From positions 186,001-250,000 of the forward strand of contig QEYB01000180.1 of assembly GCA_017562135.1 (NCBI GenBank): a stretch of DNA of 64,000 nt, given 5' to 3'. This document shows, piece after piece, positions 13,591-26,713 of this stretch; within the stretch, counting starts at the first letter, position 1; every line of letters begins with the position of its first letter. The DNA comes from Dipylidium caninum. Its lineage: Eukaryota > Platyhelminthes > Cestoda > Cyclophyllidea > Dipylidiidae. Position numbers and translations under genes: made by a program. The notes below the pieces were generated by a model. That model did not search any database. It was not told the DNA's origin and saw only the letters and a list, made by a program, of their open reading frames with translations.

Positions 13591-15779
13591 AAAAACACTT
13601 GCTGTCTTGATTACAGCTATGTTCTGTTGTCCCATTTCGTTATCTGGCCTGAACCACAAATCGCATACCAAAGGCCTCTCTCTAGTATATTGGTCATTAT
13701 GCCCTTAAATATGACATTTAACATATTGATTTCGTAGGTATTAATTGCTTAATGAATGGAACTTCTCCGCCGCGCGTGTGTTCCATGTTGCCCAACCCAT
13801 GAATTACTGCAAACTGTGGTGACTATTGTCAGGGCATCTCTACACTACCACCCACTTGGGGGCGTGGAGAGAGGTTAATGGGGATTTTATCTAAAAGACC
13901 AAGATAATAAGTGGGGAGATGAGCATATACAATGATGAATTTCATTATTAGTCGCTATGATTTAGAACCTGGTAAAGGATGTTCCTATCCATCAACAAAG
14001 CTGTGTTTCCAGTCGTCCGTCAAAAAGTTCCTCTTCTCTTCATTTTACGGTGATCACCAAATTTCGCAAAGGGACGTACAGCAGAAGAACATTTTTTGCC
14101 TTTGAGACTTTTCGCACTGACCATCCGGTGGAGGAATATAGTTCATTAAATAAGGTTAGTTTTAACTGAAATATGGGAGAACGTGTGCTTCCCCTACAAC
14201 CTTAAAATTAATTCCCAATCTCGACTGCTTAAGGGAGTTGCTATAAATAGCCTCATGTAAAGTCGAGACCGAAAATGGAATCTTTTACGGAATTAGGAAA
14301 ATTGGCATTAAACGTTTTTTACATGGGAAAAATGAATGGCTTTACCAGAAGCCGAAATGGGCCCTGTCGGAGCTGCGTAAGAGTCGCCCTTCTAATGCAT
14401 TTGGGAGAGCAGCAAATACACAAGGACAAACTACAGGAAGTGTGGCTAAAGATTCCGATGACACCATGTCAAGAGAAAATGGGATTCTGGAGAAAATGAA
14501 AAAAGTCTTTCACTTTCATTCATGTGGCTAAAATAGAACATTGGAATAACAACAAAATCGGTCTTCGCCATCCTTGTTGCAATCACGGGAGAAGCTATAC
14601 ATTTTCCGCTAAGTAACCGTATTGCTTCGTTGCGTGTTCTAACTCGACATAGGCCTCATCTTTCCACTTTGGTACCCATAAATTTTGCTGCTCGTCCTTT
14701 ACATCCTGTCGGCTTTGCAATGCATTGGGTGAAGAGACATCTCGATAAAACCATAATATTGATGACTGCGAAAACCGATTCGGGTAAAACGAAGGAGTTT
14801 TTTTAATTTCCCATCTAGTGAGGCAAAAGCTTGAGTATTTTACAGACGAGGTAGATGGCACACACTGACAAATCATTGCGGGCAAAATGATTATGGAATG
14901 CCGCCTAGTGTCATATTGCACATAGACGTCAGTTTTGACTGAATGCGCGTTTATAATAAAATCGTTCGTACCAAATCCAACCCGCGGCTTATGGTTGTGT
15001 TGGTCTTCTGACTACGCAGTCAGTGGATAGAGTTATATATAAACCTAAACGGTGCTTGCTACTTACGATCATCTCTCCACCTATTTTCTTCTTAGTAGCC
15101 CGACATCATTCAAGTCGCGTTAGATTAGTTGTGAATCTACTCGATATCTAATGCAAAAGTTACGAGTCTTATGTTTGTAATAATGCTAAGAGGGAACAAA
15201 TGAAAATATATTCATCCGAGACTATATATTCACCATTTACCTCACTGTAAAAGAGTGTTCCATTCCCGACTCCCTTAACAATACCTTTTGCCACCAAAGG
15301 GCAATAAAATTTTGCCTTTTACTAGACTGCATTAGTAGAGAGTCAATGTTAGGATAATGTAAAAAAATTTTTGGAATGGATTCACACACCAGGCACCAAA
15401 TAATATGCCCGTAACAAAAATTTCTTAATTGTAAGTCACATGGAGTAACGTAAGAGCTAAGCTTTATAAAATGTTTGTCTTCTTCGTTTAATTCAAGCCA
15501 CCACATTCTCTGATTGGAGGCGTACTTGAAAGTATTGCTAAGGGTGATGACCTGGCATTAGCGACGTTAATCAGGCTAATTGCGCGTCTTTCAATCCTGC
15601 TGCTACTTTATTTTATCAACGGTAGTATCAGAGGCCCAGTCGTTGTGCATGCCCAATTCGTTCCATGAGTTTTAAGGACACATTAACTAACTCAGCTAAT
15701 TTGTCAGAGGTGTGTGATTGCTTGTTGCTTATTTTGCGACCTATAAGCATTTTACTTTCATCCGGCTTTCTCTCTTTAG

Positions 15780-18700
15780 ATGACTAGCGACTTTGATATT
15801 GATCAGAAGTCGCAGTTATGCGGTGTGGTCGACAGCACCATGGTGAAGGAATCTTCTGAAGATGTAGCTTCAAAACAGACCTTCGCCTTCCAAAATCCTT
15901 TTTCGACAAATAATTCCAAATCGACTTGTAGGGGAGATGCAATTGACGAGCAAACCACAGATAATACTGACAGCTTTTGCCGACAAGGCCTGGGTGACCA
16001 CCTGTCTTCACAAAGTCGCATTTCGTCTAACAATTTGTACTGTAACGAACAGACCGTCAGTTCCGCCGCACCTGATTCCATTGAAAACAACTTAGAATCG
16101 ATTAAAGCTATGCCTTTGAAATCTGATAACATTTCGTCCGATTTCCAGTCATTAAACCCGAGTAGTGTTAAAGTGCGAGACACATTTTCCTCTGTACCGG
16201 GTGATGGGATGGCGTTCCCTTTTGAACGTAGTCAATCTGCACAGAAATTCGACAATTGTGACTTTCTTGTTGACCCAGTAACTATCAGTACAATTGGCAA
16301 AAGTCATTCGACCCCTGAATCTAGTTCTGGTATCGAAAGTGCCTACTCATCAAACAATCCTCGAAGTCAGCTTTTGCATGAAACTGAAAATCCTCCATCT
16401 ACTTGTGAAAATCACCTCGGTGGATGTTCTAATTCTTACTGGAATACTGCCGCCAATGCTTCGACTGAGGATTTGGATTCACAGTCGGCGCTGTCGCTAA
16501 ATAATTTATCACCACTGTTGACAAACATTCTCTTTCAGCAACCTAATAACGCACCAGTTATTACTAGTAGTGGATCGCAACCCAATCCGGGTAGTATGGC
16601 CGCCAAGCGCGCAATAGTCGGTGGTCATCAAGGAATTCGTCCTTTATCAAGGCCTCCTGGTTGGAATCCACCCAATACCACGTTCGATTCGAACTTTTCA
16701 ATGTCTTCTGATCAGTCTCCTTTCTTTACTCCAACTTCTACCACCCTGTCCTCTAAGGCACCTGGATGGATGGGCCACTTTTCGTCTCAGAATAGCAGCC
16801 CTTATCCGTGGTCTTCATCAGCTTCCCAACAGAATGCTTTTAAGTCTAACTTCGCCGATCCTACGCCTGTGTTTTCCTCAAGTAGTAGTGTTAATGGTTT
16901 GAGATTTGGAGCGAACAACAGCTTGTCAAACTTAGGGTCGAATGGACTCGCGAAAGCGACAACCTCTTCTAATCCTGTATCTCTCTACAGCATGTTTCCC
17001 AAACGTCCTTCGCATCGGGTGATGACCCATTGGCAACAACAGCAACAGCATCAACAACATATGCAGCAGACACCCCCATCCATGCTGAATAAACATACTT
17101 CGGATTTTTCGAATTCAGGAACTTTGTCTATTGGAGGTCAAGAGAATGTCTTAATTCAAAAAATACCCCATGGTTCATTTGGACCTCTTGGTTCTACTTC
17201 TGGTTTGTCCTCTATGCCAAACAGTTTGATGTCGGGCAACCTGGATAGCTTAAGTACCGATAAGTACCAGAACTGCGCCCTTGACCAACATTTGTTTGAG
17301 CTTATGAAATCTATGGATTCCTCAGGCAATTCTCAGTCAGGCCTACTTGAGGATTTAACTCTAGGAATGACCGGAATGGATAGTTATCACGGAAACGTAC
17401 ACTCTATGTCTAATATTTCGCAACCAAGGCCTGGATTGATCCCAAGCGGTTTGCAAAACCAGGGCTTGCATGGCATGGGGAACACGCATTCTAGTCTTTC
17501 TACTATGACCCCTCGTGAGGAAGGCTATTCTCGTAAAGTTTTTGTCGGTGGTCTTCCTCCAGATATCGATGAAGGTAAAGTAAGCAGTTTATTTTCAAAA
17601 TTCTCTGTTTTGAGTACATTAATTGTAATGTGTATTTGTAGAAGAAATCACTACAGCTTTTCGTCGTTTCGGTGCACTTATTGTTGATTGGCCACATAAA
17701 ACGGAGAGCAAAGCCTACTTCCCTCCAAAAGGTGTTTTTTTCTCTATTTTGAATAGTAATTGTTTGCCTATGTTATTTTAAATTGGCTGAGTTCCTAATT
17801 CTTACTCCTATTGTCTCCCGTAGGTCTCTAGGGTAATATATCTGATATCCGAGTTTGGCGCCTTTTCATTTTGATTCTTGCTGTAGGTTACTGTTTCTTG
17901 CTGTTCCAAGAGGAACAGTCGGTACAGAATTTGATCAACGCTTGTATCGTCGATGAAGGAAAGTATTATTGGTGTGTCTCTTCTCCGACCATGAAGGACA
18001 AACCGGTACCTGCTATTTTGCTCCTATAATTGTACTCAGATACAAATCACTGTGTATCGGGCATATGATTTATTTATAAAACACCCCCGTCAATGCACTT
18101 CTCTCGTTCTTTTATGAGCTTTATGAAATCCTCCGTCTTTTGAATTAGGTTCAGATTCGCCCTTGGAATTTGGCTGACTCGGACTTTGTCATGGATGGCT
18201 CACAAACGTTAGACCCACGCAAAACCATTTTCGTGGGTGGCGTACCGCGACCGCTTCGTGCGAGTGAGTCACGTGCCAACTCTCGTATATTTTATTAATT
18301 GCACAATTTCCTCGGGTTTTTTGGCAAACTTCACTCTGTCTTAGCTAAAAAATTCTCCAAAAGTCCGTCCTTTTTATTTCACCGAAAATCCGCATTAGAT
18401 ATTGTGTCCTGATTCACTAATCGACTACAAAAGTTAATGTTAATTATTACATAACGGTTTTCGAATCTACTATTCTCACACCTATTTTATGTAAACTTAA
18501 TGTAGTTTCGCTTCATTATCTCGCTTACTGTGATAATTGTTAATACCTTGCTTTACAGACATGGTAGTATGTTATTTTCTCGTCGCTTGGTTTCAGCTTT
18601 ATTTGACATCGTTTATGTTAGTCCGTTAACCTAAGGTACGGCAACTTCGCGTTTGAATCTTTCGAATTTTTAATTTTTTATTTTATAGAACCACACATTC

Positions 18701-19988
18701 ATCTTGTAAATCACTCAAGTACCCTAATGTCGCTGAATTGAGTGACTTATATGTATTGCTGTTTGTAATTTTCCCCCCTGTCCAAGTTGATTTATCAACC
18801 TTGTAGTATCGACTCCTCGCCGTAGCTCATTTTCAGTTTTGCATCTACACTGGATTTAATAAACAATGTACCAAATGTTAGACGACAGGCTTCTTTATGC
18901 TATGCCATATGTTTACTTTGGATGCTAAGGTAGCCAAAAAGGTGGCAAATATTATTGATTACATAGTAAATGGCGCGTTATGTATAGTCTAATAGGTGCT
19001 TAATTGATTTTCCTCACTTCTATTTTCTCAAGTAATACGACGGCCTGCCCTAACTGCCTTTAACTACGCTACCCAGTATTTGTTTATCCCATTGTTAGGT
19101 TTGTGTAACCCATCTGTTTTTTATTAATCGGAACAATTTGAAGGCTATCCACTGAGTTTCACTCTTAGTTGAACTTTGCTCTTATCATGGACCGCCTCTA
19201 TGGGGGTGTTTGCTACGCGGGTATCGACATTGATCCTGAGCTAAAGTACCCTAAGGGAGCAGGCCGTGTCGCTTTTTCGAATCAGCAAAGCTACATTGCT
19301 GCCATCAGCGCTCGCTTCGTCCAGTTGCAACACAACGACATAGACAAACGGGTTTGGACTTCTATTACCTGTTTAATAATTTGCCTGGAAGATTTATGGC
19401 CTTCGAGCCTTGCTTGTTCTTTATGCCTACACAATCTAGAAAGTGGACGATTTAAAGGAGTGCCTCATGATAAACTCATTTTGATTAATCCATTTACGTT
19501 TTTCGTTCAACCTTCCCTTACAACAACACAAGTTCGTCCCATGAATATTTTACTTGTCTGTTTCAGACAATACCAGAAGCAAATTTCTCATGATAATATA
19601 ATTGTCAAAGAATGTGACTAACATCACTCTTCATTTGATTAGGGTTCACTTCACATGACTGCGTGTGTTGATTGTAAAATCCGTACATCTATCCCATTAT
19701 TCAGGAGTTATCACCTAGGCATTAGTTGCAGTACTCCGCTTACTTAGCTTAATTTTTTTCTAGGTGGAGGTCAAGCCGTATGTGTTGGATAACCAAATGT
19801 GTGACGAGTGTCAAGGTGCTCGATGTGGCGGCAAATTTGCACCTCTCTTCTGCGCCAATGTTACATGCTTGCAGTATTACTGTGAGCAATGTTGGGTCCA
19901 AATACACAGCCGGCAGGGTCGTGAGTATCATAAGCCTCTTGTCAAAGAGGGCGCAGAGCGACCTCGCCCAGCTCTCTATCGTTGGTAG
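15780..19988 (+). CDS. CPEB: Cytoplasmic polyadenylation element-binding protein (CPEB2/3/4 type)
   Basis: It binds U-rich elements in mRNA 3' untranslated regions and controls poly(A) length and translation in the cytoplasm. Exons: 15780-17574, 17642-17731, 17887-18005, 18149-18263, 19169-19351 and 19764-19988; a 5-nt microexon at 18559-18563 is proposed to restore phase. The product would be about 843 residues. The first roughly 580 residues are Ser/Asn/Gln-rich with a Gln/His run near 417-431. RRM1 is about 584-668 (RNP2 KVFVGGLP). RRM2 is about 692-770 (RNP2 [11 protein letters not shown]1 GAGRVAF). A C-terminal ZZ zinc finger begins [11 protein letters not shown], with further Cys and His pairs, and ends in LYRW. 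The [20 protein letters not shown] stretch places it in the CPEB2-4 clade rather than CPEB1. The ATG lies immediately after a splice acceptor, so a leader exon exists upstream and some N-terminal coding sequence may be missing. Confidence 0.95.
18559..18563 (+). other. CPEB: Putative 5-nt microexon of the CPEB gene
   Basis: The exon ending at 18263 (donor GTGAGT) stops in phase 1. The next clear exon at 19169 must be entered in phase 0, because a TAG lies in frame just before it. ACATG at 18559-18563 is flanked by TTTACAG and GTAGTA. Inserting it would join RRM2 in frame with two extra residues (Asn-Met) before the LNFALIMDR helix. This is inference from phase and consensus only. Confidence 0.4.
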
Positions 19989-22900
19989 GAGGATCTCGTG
20001 TCCTCACCACATCGCGCGCACGGGTTCGCTATCCGTGTGTGACTTCTGTGCATTCTGCCTCCGAAGTAGTCGCTGCGCTTCCCCCTCCCACCTCTCTCAT
20101 TTCCCACCCTCCGCCCCCACCCTATCCCCACTGTCGTAATCATACATGTTATGCGAGAAGTAGTCGCTCCTCACGTAGTTTGTAGTTATCTATGTGCCCT
20201 TGCGTGAGGCACGTCGTTCTCCCCCCATGTGATCTTCCAAGCCGTATACCATCACCTCAGCGTCGATGGAGCCGGTTTCATCTGCCATCGGTCCTGTATT
20301 GGCTTGCGCATTTTTAGTTTCGATTACTTTCCCCCTTACTTCTTTACTTATACTATGTTCATTAATCGATTGACTTTTGGATATCTATTTTTTGTTACGT
20401 CTTTTGCATGGTTTTCGGTTATGTGAGCTTTTTATCTTCATTTCTTTGTATGTGGACGCGTCTCACCAAAACAGACTATTTACCTTACACCTCGCACTCA
20501 CAAATATATACGACCCCTCAAAACAATCCTTCCGGTTTGCAATTCTTCACAAATCACTTATTATTTATTGTCATCTATCTCGCTGCACTGTTTCTGTACC
20601 ACCATTATTCTTCATTCCGGTTGGTCCTCCTCTGCTTATAGTGTGTGCAAGTTACTTCTCATTTCGCTTACGGAATTGACATCTCATAGTGCGGTAGCTT
20701 CGCGTGCCTCACCTTCCTCCACTCTGTCAGTGTCTCCAACGTCGAACACAAGTGGGTGCCCTTTTCTAATTTCTGTTGTGCAATTTGCGTTTCCTAATCA
20801 TTTTCTATCCTCAGTCTCCTTAGACTGCTCTTTTTGATAGTGTCGGCTGAACCCTGTAGCGTCCTTTTGTCGTTCGTGACCGCGTGCCGCTGGAGTACGC
20901 GTACGAGTGTGTATGTGTGCCTTGGTCGACGTGTTATGCGCAGTCTACTCACGACAATCATCGTCCGCTCTATGCTGCGAGTGATGCGCGCTCTCCGCTA
21001 AACTCAACCTCCGCCGCATAGTTGCTCAGTTTTGTACCAACCAACAACAACTGACCTTTTCATTATCGATTTTTGTTCCATTTTGCTAGTACCACCCACA
21101 ACTTCCTGTTTGGTTTCTCCTTTTGTAACACGCTCATTGTCTTCCTTCCGCCTCCTCTGCGTCCTGTTTCATCGCGCTGCCCTGAAGCAAATCTGCATAG
21201 AACCCAACGTGTCCTTGCATGTTAACCCTTGATGGGATGGATCGTTAGTAAACTTAGTTATTTTTTGTATTACCTTTGTGTCTGGCTTTCACTGTACCTA
21301 CGAAATTTTTCATGCGCTGTAAAGGGGTGATCGCCTGTCTTCGTTACACCTACGTCCGCAATTCAAAAAAAAAACAATGAACCAAACATGGAACGCTTGA
21401 TGCACACGCACACATAGTCTCGACGCTGTTCATCGCAATGCATGATCTTTTACAAACGGGAACTATTTTCATAACTTTTTAATGTAACCCCTTTATATAT
21501 TTCCACTCACGTTCTCTTCTACGTCTGTGTCTGCGTTGTCATTTGTGAATTTGTTTTTGATCACTAATTCACTTATTTTTATCGTTTTGCACTGCCCTCT
21601 TTCTAGCACCATCCATGCTTTAGTTTATACGACCCCCTGCACACGAACCCCTGTTAATGCAGGTTTTGTTTAGCTTACTTTGCTACACTCCCACATCCAT
21701 ACCCTTTCGCAATGCATTTGGGTCCCACTGCCTCCCGCAGAAACCACCAAAAGGGAATGAAACAATGAAAAGGAGAAATCTCACGGGACCTCATTCGGCA
21801 TTCAATCCCCAAAATTGTTGCGAACAGCTCCCGTCCGTCGTAACTCGTTTTCGTGCAATTAGTTTGTTTTCTGTGCTCTTGATTTATCCCATCGCCCTGC
21901 TTGGAGCAGCAAGAATGTGATCTCTCCGTGGTTCTTAATTCTGTTGAGCACTGTCTCCATCTCTTCATCTATCTGATACATCCGTATTTTTCTACTTCTA
22001 TCTCTGGCATATGTGATCCCTTCAGCACTTGCTAATGCACACAGTGTTAATACGTCCAATGTCACACTACCTACTTCTTTTGTCTCATTTTTCTCACATC
22101 GGCCGTAATCTTCCCCTTATGCAATCGACTAGACTTTATTTTTTCTCAACAGAAACGCTAACTGGTCATTGCTCTTTATGTGTGTCGTGTATCGGGTAAT
22201 TGTTGCTTTGTGCCACCGCATGGCAACGCACTCGTGCTTCTCGCTTGCATAGTGCCGTCTTTTTCGTCGTGGATACAAAGCTCATTGTCCACCCGCCCCA
22301 AACGCCCTCCACCACCCACCCCCGCCCGCCCCAAGCCCCCTCCCCTTGTCTCCTCGAACCTCGCGCCTCGGCTCATCCGTGTGTGCGCGTGCTTGCGCGC
22401 GCATGTTTGTTACACACTTAAGGCTGTTTTACAGAACAGCGCCAAGTCCAAGCCACATCCGCTGTATCTGTGTTATATCTTCGCTTTTATTTGCATTAAT
22501 AAGTTAATTTCAATAATTCTGCCTTGTTTTCTATAGAGGTGGTTCCTCTTCTTGAGTACCTTAATCACCACCGGTGTTCGGTTTTTTATTGCGACAACGT
22601 CCAGTCTCGTAGTTGAGCGCATTGTCAAACTGATAAGTAGAACGCCATCGGGGTGTGGGCGGTCCTCGGGCAAGTCCGTGCTCAATGGGATCTCGAAGTA
22701 GCTTGAACGCTAAGGTGACCCTAGTGTAAATAATGGGATGGGCGGGTTTGCCTCGGTTTTGGGGGTAGTTGGTGTGTTGCTCATCCCACGTGGCCACTCG
22801 CATGCACTCTTCCAAGGTGCTCGCTTGGGCAGTTTTGGACACCATTCGTCAACATCTGCGGGCGCCACTTTTAGTGTACTTGCATGGGCTGCTGTTCGCC

Positions 22901-23039
22901 TCGTCTGTCCTGCCTTCAAATTGACGTGCTCACGTGTGGGCGGCGGCCGCGTTTCCACCGCGGTGCTGCCCGCAGTGTGTGATTAATTCGGCACTTTTTA
23001 AGAGAATTATCATTTAACCCCCAGTAGCGAATATTTTTT

Positions 23040-23440
23040 GGCCCTGTAGTCCTCCTCGTGTATGCCACGCACCGAGTGCTCGTGGCTGCGGTGTCGGCCT
23101 CGTTGATGAGGCCCGAAGGCGTCGAGGTCGGGTCAGCGTCAAATGCGCACGAGGGCGAGAGCGTGTCCCGGCGCTGCACTCCGCCGCGGTGCGGGTCGCC
23201 GGCCCGGCGGGCGGACGCGGGCGCGTTCGCGTGCAGCCTGCGAGGTGAATGAATCGCTGAGCCGAGGCGGAGTGCACGCGACCTTACGCCGCACGATCCG
23301 CGCACTGCCTGCAGTCGTCAAGGCAACGGCGGCCATGGCAACGAACGCAGCAGCGCGTCCTCCTCGCGCTCCCCCGACGCAAGTGGCTGCCTGTGCCTCG
23401 CCGATGTGCGCGCCATTGACGGCGGCGGCGGCGATGTGTT
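23040..23440. other. CpG-rich block, possible CpG-island-like or regulatory DNA
   Basis: CG dinucleotides are very dense here compared with flanking sequence, especially at 23140-23300. Open frames exist on both strands but have mirror-image Arg/Ala/Pro/Gly composition and no recognisable domain. It may be a promoter or a non-coding transcript, or a local composition shift. Confidence 0.4.
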
Positions 23441-24942
23441 TAGGCGTGTGTACACATGCATGCATTTGGCAATCAGTGGTTTTTGCAAATGCAAATCAGC
23501 CTACTTGTATGCAGCTACCCCGCCGCCTGCATCGGTGTGGCGGGAGGCCAACTGAAGCGTTCGACTTGGCCGTGTAGTGTCCCACAGAGACACCGTCGGC
23601 CTTCCGTCCCAAATGGCCAACGCGATAGGCTGGCGGCGCCTCTTGCTGCTTGACCTACAGTCGTAGGTCCTGCCTATTTCCCATCTCTGCAATACCCATC
23701 TTTAGGTAAAAGCTAGTGAAGAACTCTCTTGCTTTCAGACTAGAAGCGACTCGTACCATTCCACGGACTGGTAATGCAACACGGGCTTCATATTTGATAC
23801 TTAAAGTATCATGTTTGAACCCCTTTCTTACCTCCGCTCGCTGCATTTCCGCGGTTAGGATGTGCCATCTGTTTTACTGCCACCTCTTATATTAGTGTGT
23901 TTTAACGATCCGCCATTCCTCACGCACGCCTTGCGTGCGTCGCGCTCGTGAACGAAAGTGATCGACATGGCGGGTAGTGGTACTTTGTAAACAAACACGG
24001 ATTTCGAAGTCACGACGAAAAAACTACTGGCAACCCTCCTTGTTGGCATAAACGCATCTTACGTCTTTCCAGTGGGGCAGTGCCGGTGTCGACATGTCTG
24101 GCTTGGCGATATCCTTCGTCGGCGTATGTGGAAGAGACACTTCCACCGAGGTTGGGGGATCGCGATTTCCAGTCTCCGGTCGCCACAGTCGTTGTACCTG
24201 ACGAAAGAGGAGCACTCGTGGGCATTTGTGGTTGCGGGATCTGATTTGATCTGATCTGTTGTTGCTGTCGTGACACTCGAAGGCGACTCCTTCAATACTG
24301 ACCCCACACCAGTCTGGGCACCGAAGGACCTTCACAAATTTATTTCAACATTACTATAGGCGATATAAGCATATTTTGCCTTAGGAAATGTTTCTCCGCT
24401 ACGCAACGTGGTCCTCGTCTGAACGATTCACAGTACTTGATCTAGTCGCCTTGTCATAGGAGATTGTGACGAGCTAAAGTGTAACTCGATCATGCCGAAA
24501 GGCCTGCTCATTTTTCCTAAAGGATGGCAGCGTTCCTAGTTGAAACATTCAGAGGGTGAACGGGTGGAGGAATTTCGACGGACTTCTTTATGCACACGAC
24601 CCTTCTTTGCCAATTTTGGTGATGGCGTAGCCTTTTGCGTTGTTTGCGCGGCCCGTGAGGCAAGTAAAGGGCTTTTCGGAGGCGGATGCCCTCGTGACGG
24701 CCGGGCTTACGCGCGGTCGCCACAGTGTGTCTCCCGCGGGGAGGGGGATTTCGCCTCCTCTCGGGTGGAGTAGTGGTGTTTCCTGATTCGTACGCACTTG
24801 CTGTCATATATTCTCGGCGGAGAATTTCCTATAGACTTTGGGGGCTGAAAACCAGGTCGAGGAGCCTTTTGAAAACTTCGTTTCCGCTCGATCTTGTGTG
24901 TATTCCAGTGCTTTACCAAACAAATTGCGCAAAAGTTTTGTA

Positions 24943-24955
24943 GGGGGGGGGGGGG
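24943..24955 (+). repeat. Poly-G run of 13
   Basis: The longest homopolymer seen in the window, in intergenic DNA. Confidence 0.9.
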
Positions 24956-26693
24956 CCGTTGTTTTGGAACTCAGGCAAAGAGTTAAGCAGGAGGCAAAGC
25001 CGGTTTTGGGAAATCGCGGCACATGCTGTGCACCCAATTGACCTAACCGCCGAGCCATCTAAACTCGATCAAGTTTGTCCGTGTCGACTGGGTCAGCAGG
25101 GCACGCACCGCCCCGGTCCCGAGTCGGCAGGTCGGCGCCCAACCCGCGTGCGTCCGAGCACAGTCGGGCGGGACGGTTTATACCGCATCACCCGAGTGGA
25201 CTCCCGTCTCACCAAGTCACACGGTCAGACGTGAGCAGTTCCCTTTGGGGGAAAAGCTCCCCACAGTGTCCTCCACTCAGATATGGTCGCAAGGGAGGTG
25301 CTACCGCCTGGCAGAGGAGTGGCAAAAGGCATCCAGCTCACGGGACTGATTCAGCTGACCCATTGACACAAGTTATTTCAGTTTTGTAGGGGAAGAGCAT
25401 GTTGGGATGACGCTTTCAATGAGGTGGGTTAGAAGGCGCCCCTACCGAGCAATCACATGGCAGACTGCGTTCACATGATGTCTTAAATGGGAGGAAATCG
25501 GTGGTGAAAGTCACCCTGCTGCACACTACCGAAAGGTAAACTGTCAGGCGGCGGCGAGTGAGTGACGGTGTGTGAGGCGGAGGCCAGGAGGCAGGAGCAG
25601 CCCTCGCGACGCCGGCGTTGTGCGCGCACAGCCGCGGGCCGCGGGCTGATTCACCGCGCGAGTGCGGAATCGGGGCCGACAGGCTCGTGCTGCGATAACT
25701 GCAGCGATGACTCACCCCCCTCCCCCCCCGCATGTGCACCACCCAACCACCACGGCCCCACCCTCGCGCCGCCCCGCTGCCCTCACCCGCTCGAGCCTCG
25801 GTCTCCTCCGCCCTCGAGGCACGGGGTGTCACAACCTCCTCTGTTCATGCTCGAGTAAATTAAATTAATGAAGACCACTGTAATGGGTGCGAAAATTTTA
25901 ACACAGCGCAGAAAAGTTCACGTGCTCTGAAGCCATGATGGCGGAGAATATTAAAAAAAACAATTTCACATTACATCGGTCCTATTGACGTCGCTGAGGC
26001 GGGCGGGTCACGCTAGGATAAACTGGAAACCCCTGACCGCCTAGGTGGGCAACGAGCAACTCATGAAACACTGTGCCGCGTCCTCACCCCGGTACACTGT
26101 AGCTCCAACAGCTAGTGACCCGAACGCACTCTCCCCCTCTTCGGCCTTCCTCTCGCACGATTGCCGTCCTTGGGAGGTCAAACAACGCCTAGCAGATCAC
26201 TGGTTGAACCGTAAAATTAGTGAGTCTGCCCATCTTCAAATATTGCCAGCGCTTTTAGAGTTCCCAACCGTTTGTGCAAGTACCGAGGTGAACATTTTAG
26301 GCTGAAGACAGTAAGAAATGGCGGCTTACGCTCAGCCGAGACGTATAATACGCATATAAGTAAAAATGGTCTCTGGGTGTGGGGGGGCACATGAAGAATT
26401 TTCACTGTGGGAGGAGGGCAAGAGTCATTGCTTCTTATTACTTTTTAATTATTTGACGTTACTTCCGTTGAAAATGGGATAGTAATAAAGAAGCATTTCG
26501 ACGGATGCTGGGATCCTCCCCTTTCCTGAGGAAGGTGCAGGTGAATGCCGTTAATGCCACATCACGATCAAGCCGTCATGGGGCGGCCTTGACACTGGTG
26601 GGTGCGAGGCAGACACGAGGCGGCCGTCGACCGGGTCGCGGGCCACGGTGATTCACTCGGGTCCCATTCCGCCTCCAGCGTCTTCTGCACCTT

Positions 26694-26713
26694 CACACAC
26701 GCACGCACGCACA
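26694..26713 (+). repeat. Short CACA/GCAC microsatellite
   Basis: A CACACA run passes into three tandem GCAC/CGCA units in intergenic sequence. No coding context. Confidence 0.7.

Larger units (their letters stand above)
8313..15779. other. Intergenic region upstream of the CPEB and GPCR genes
   Basis: Nothing in the 7.5 kb between the two genes reads as a conserved protein in any frame. It holds the 5' side of the minus-strand GPCR. Because the CPEB exon at 15780 begins exactly at a splice acceptor, it must also hold, or be preceded by, a CPEB leader exon. That leader exon could not be placed. Poly-G runs (9400-9411 and 13580-13590) and a short AAG repeat (10699-10716) are present. Confidence 0.45.

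Noticed and set aside
14595..15506. Two minus-strand frames upstream of CPEB
   Set aside because: AT-rich, no recognisable motif, and no transcript-like structure.
22180..25858. Several overlapping frames of 80-145 codons on both strands
   Set aside because: They lie in GC-rich DNA where stop codons are scarce, have mirror-image Arg/Pro/Ala/Gly composition and show no domains.
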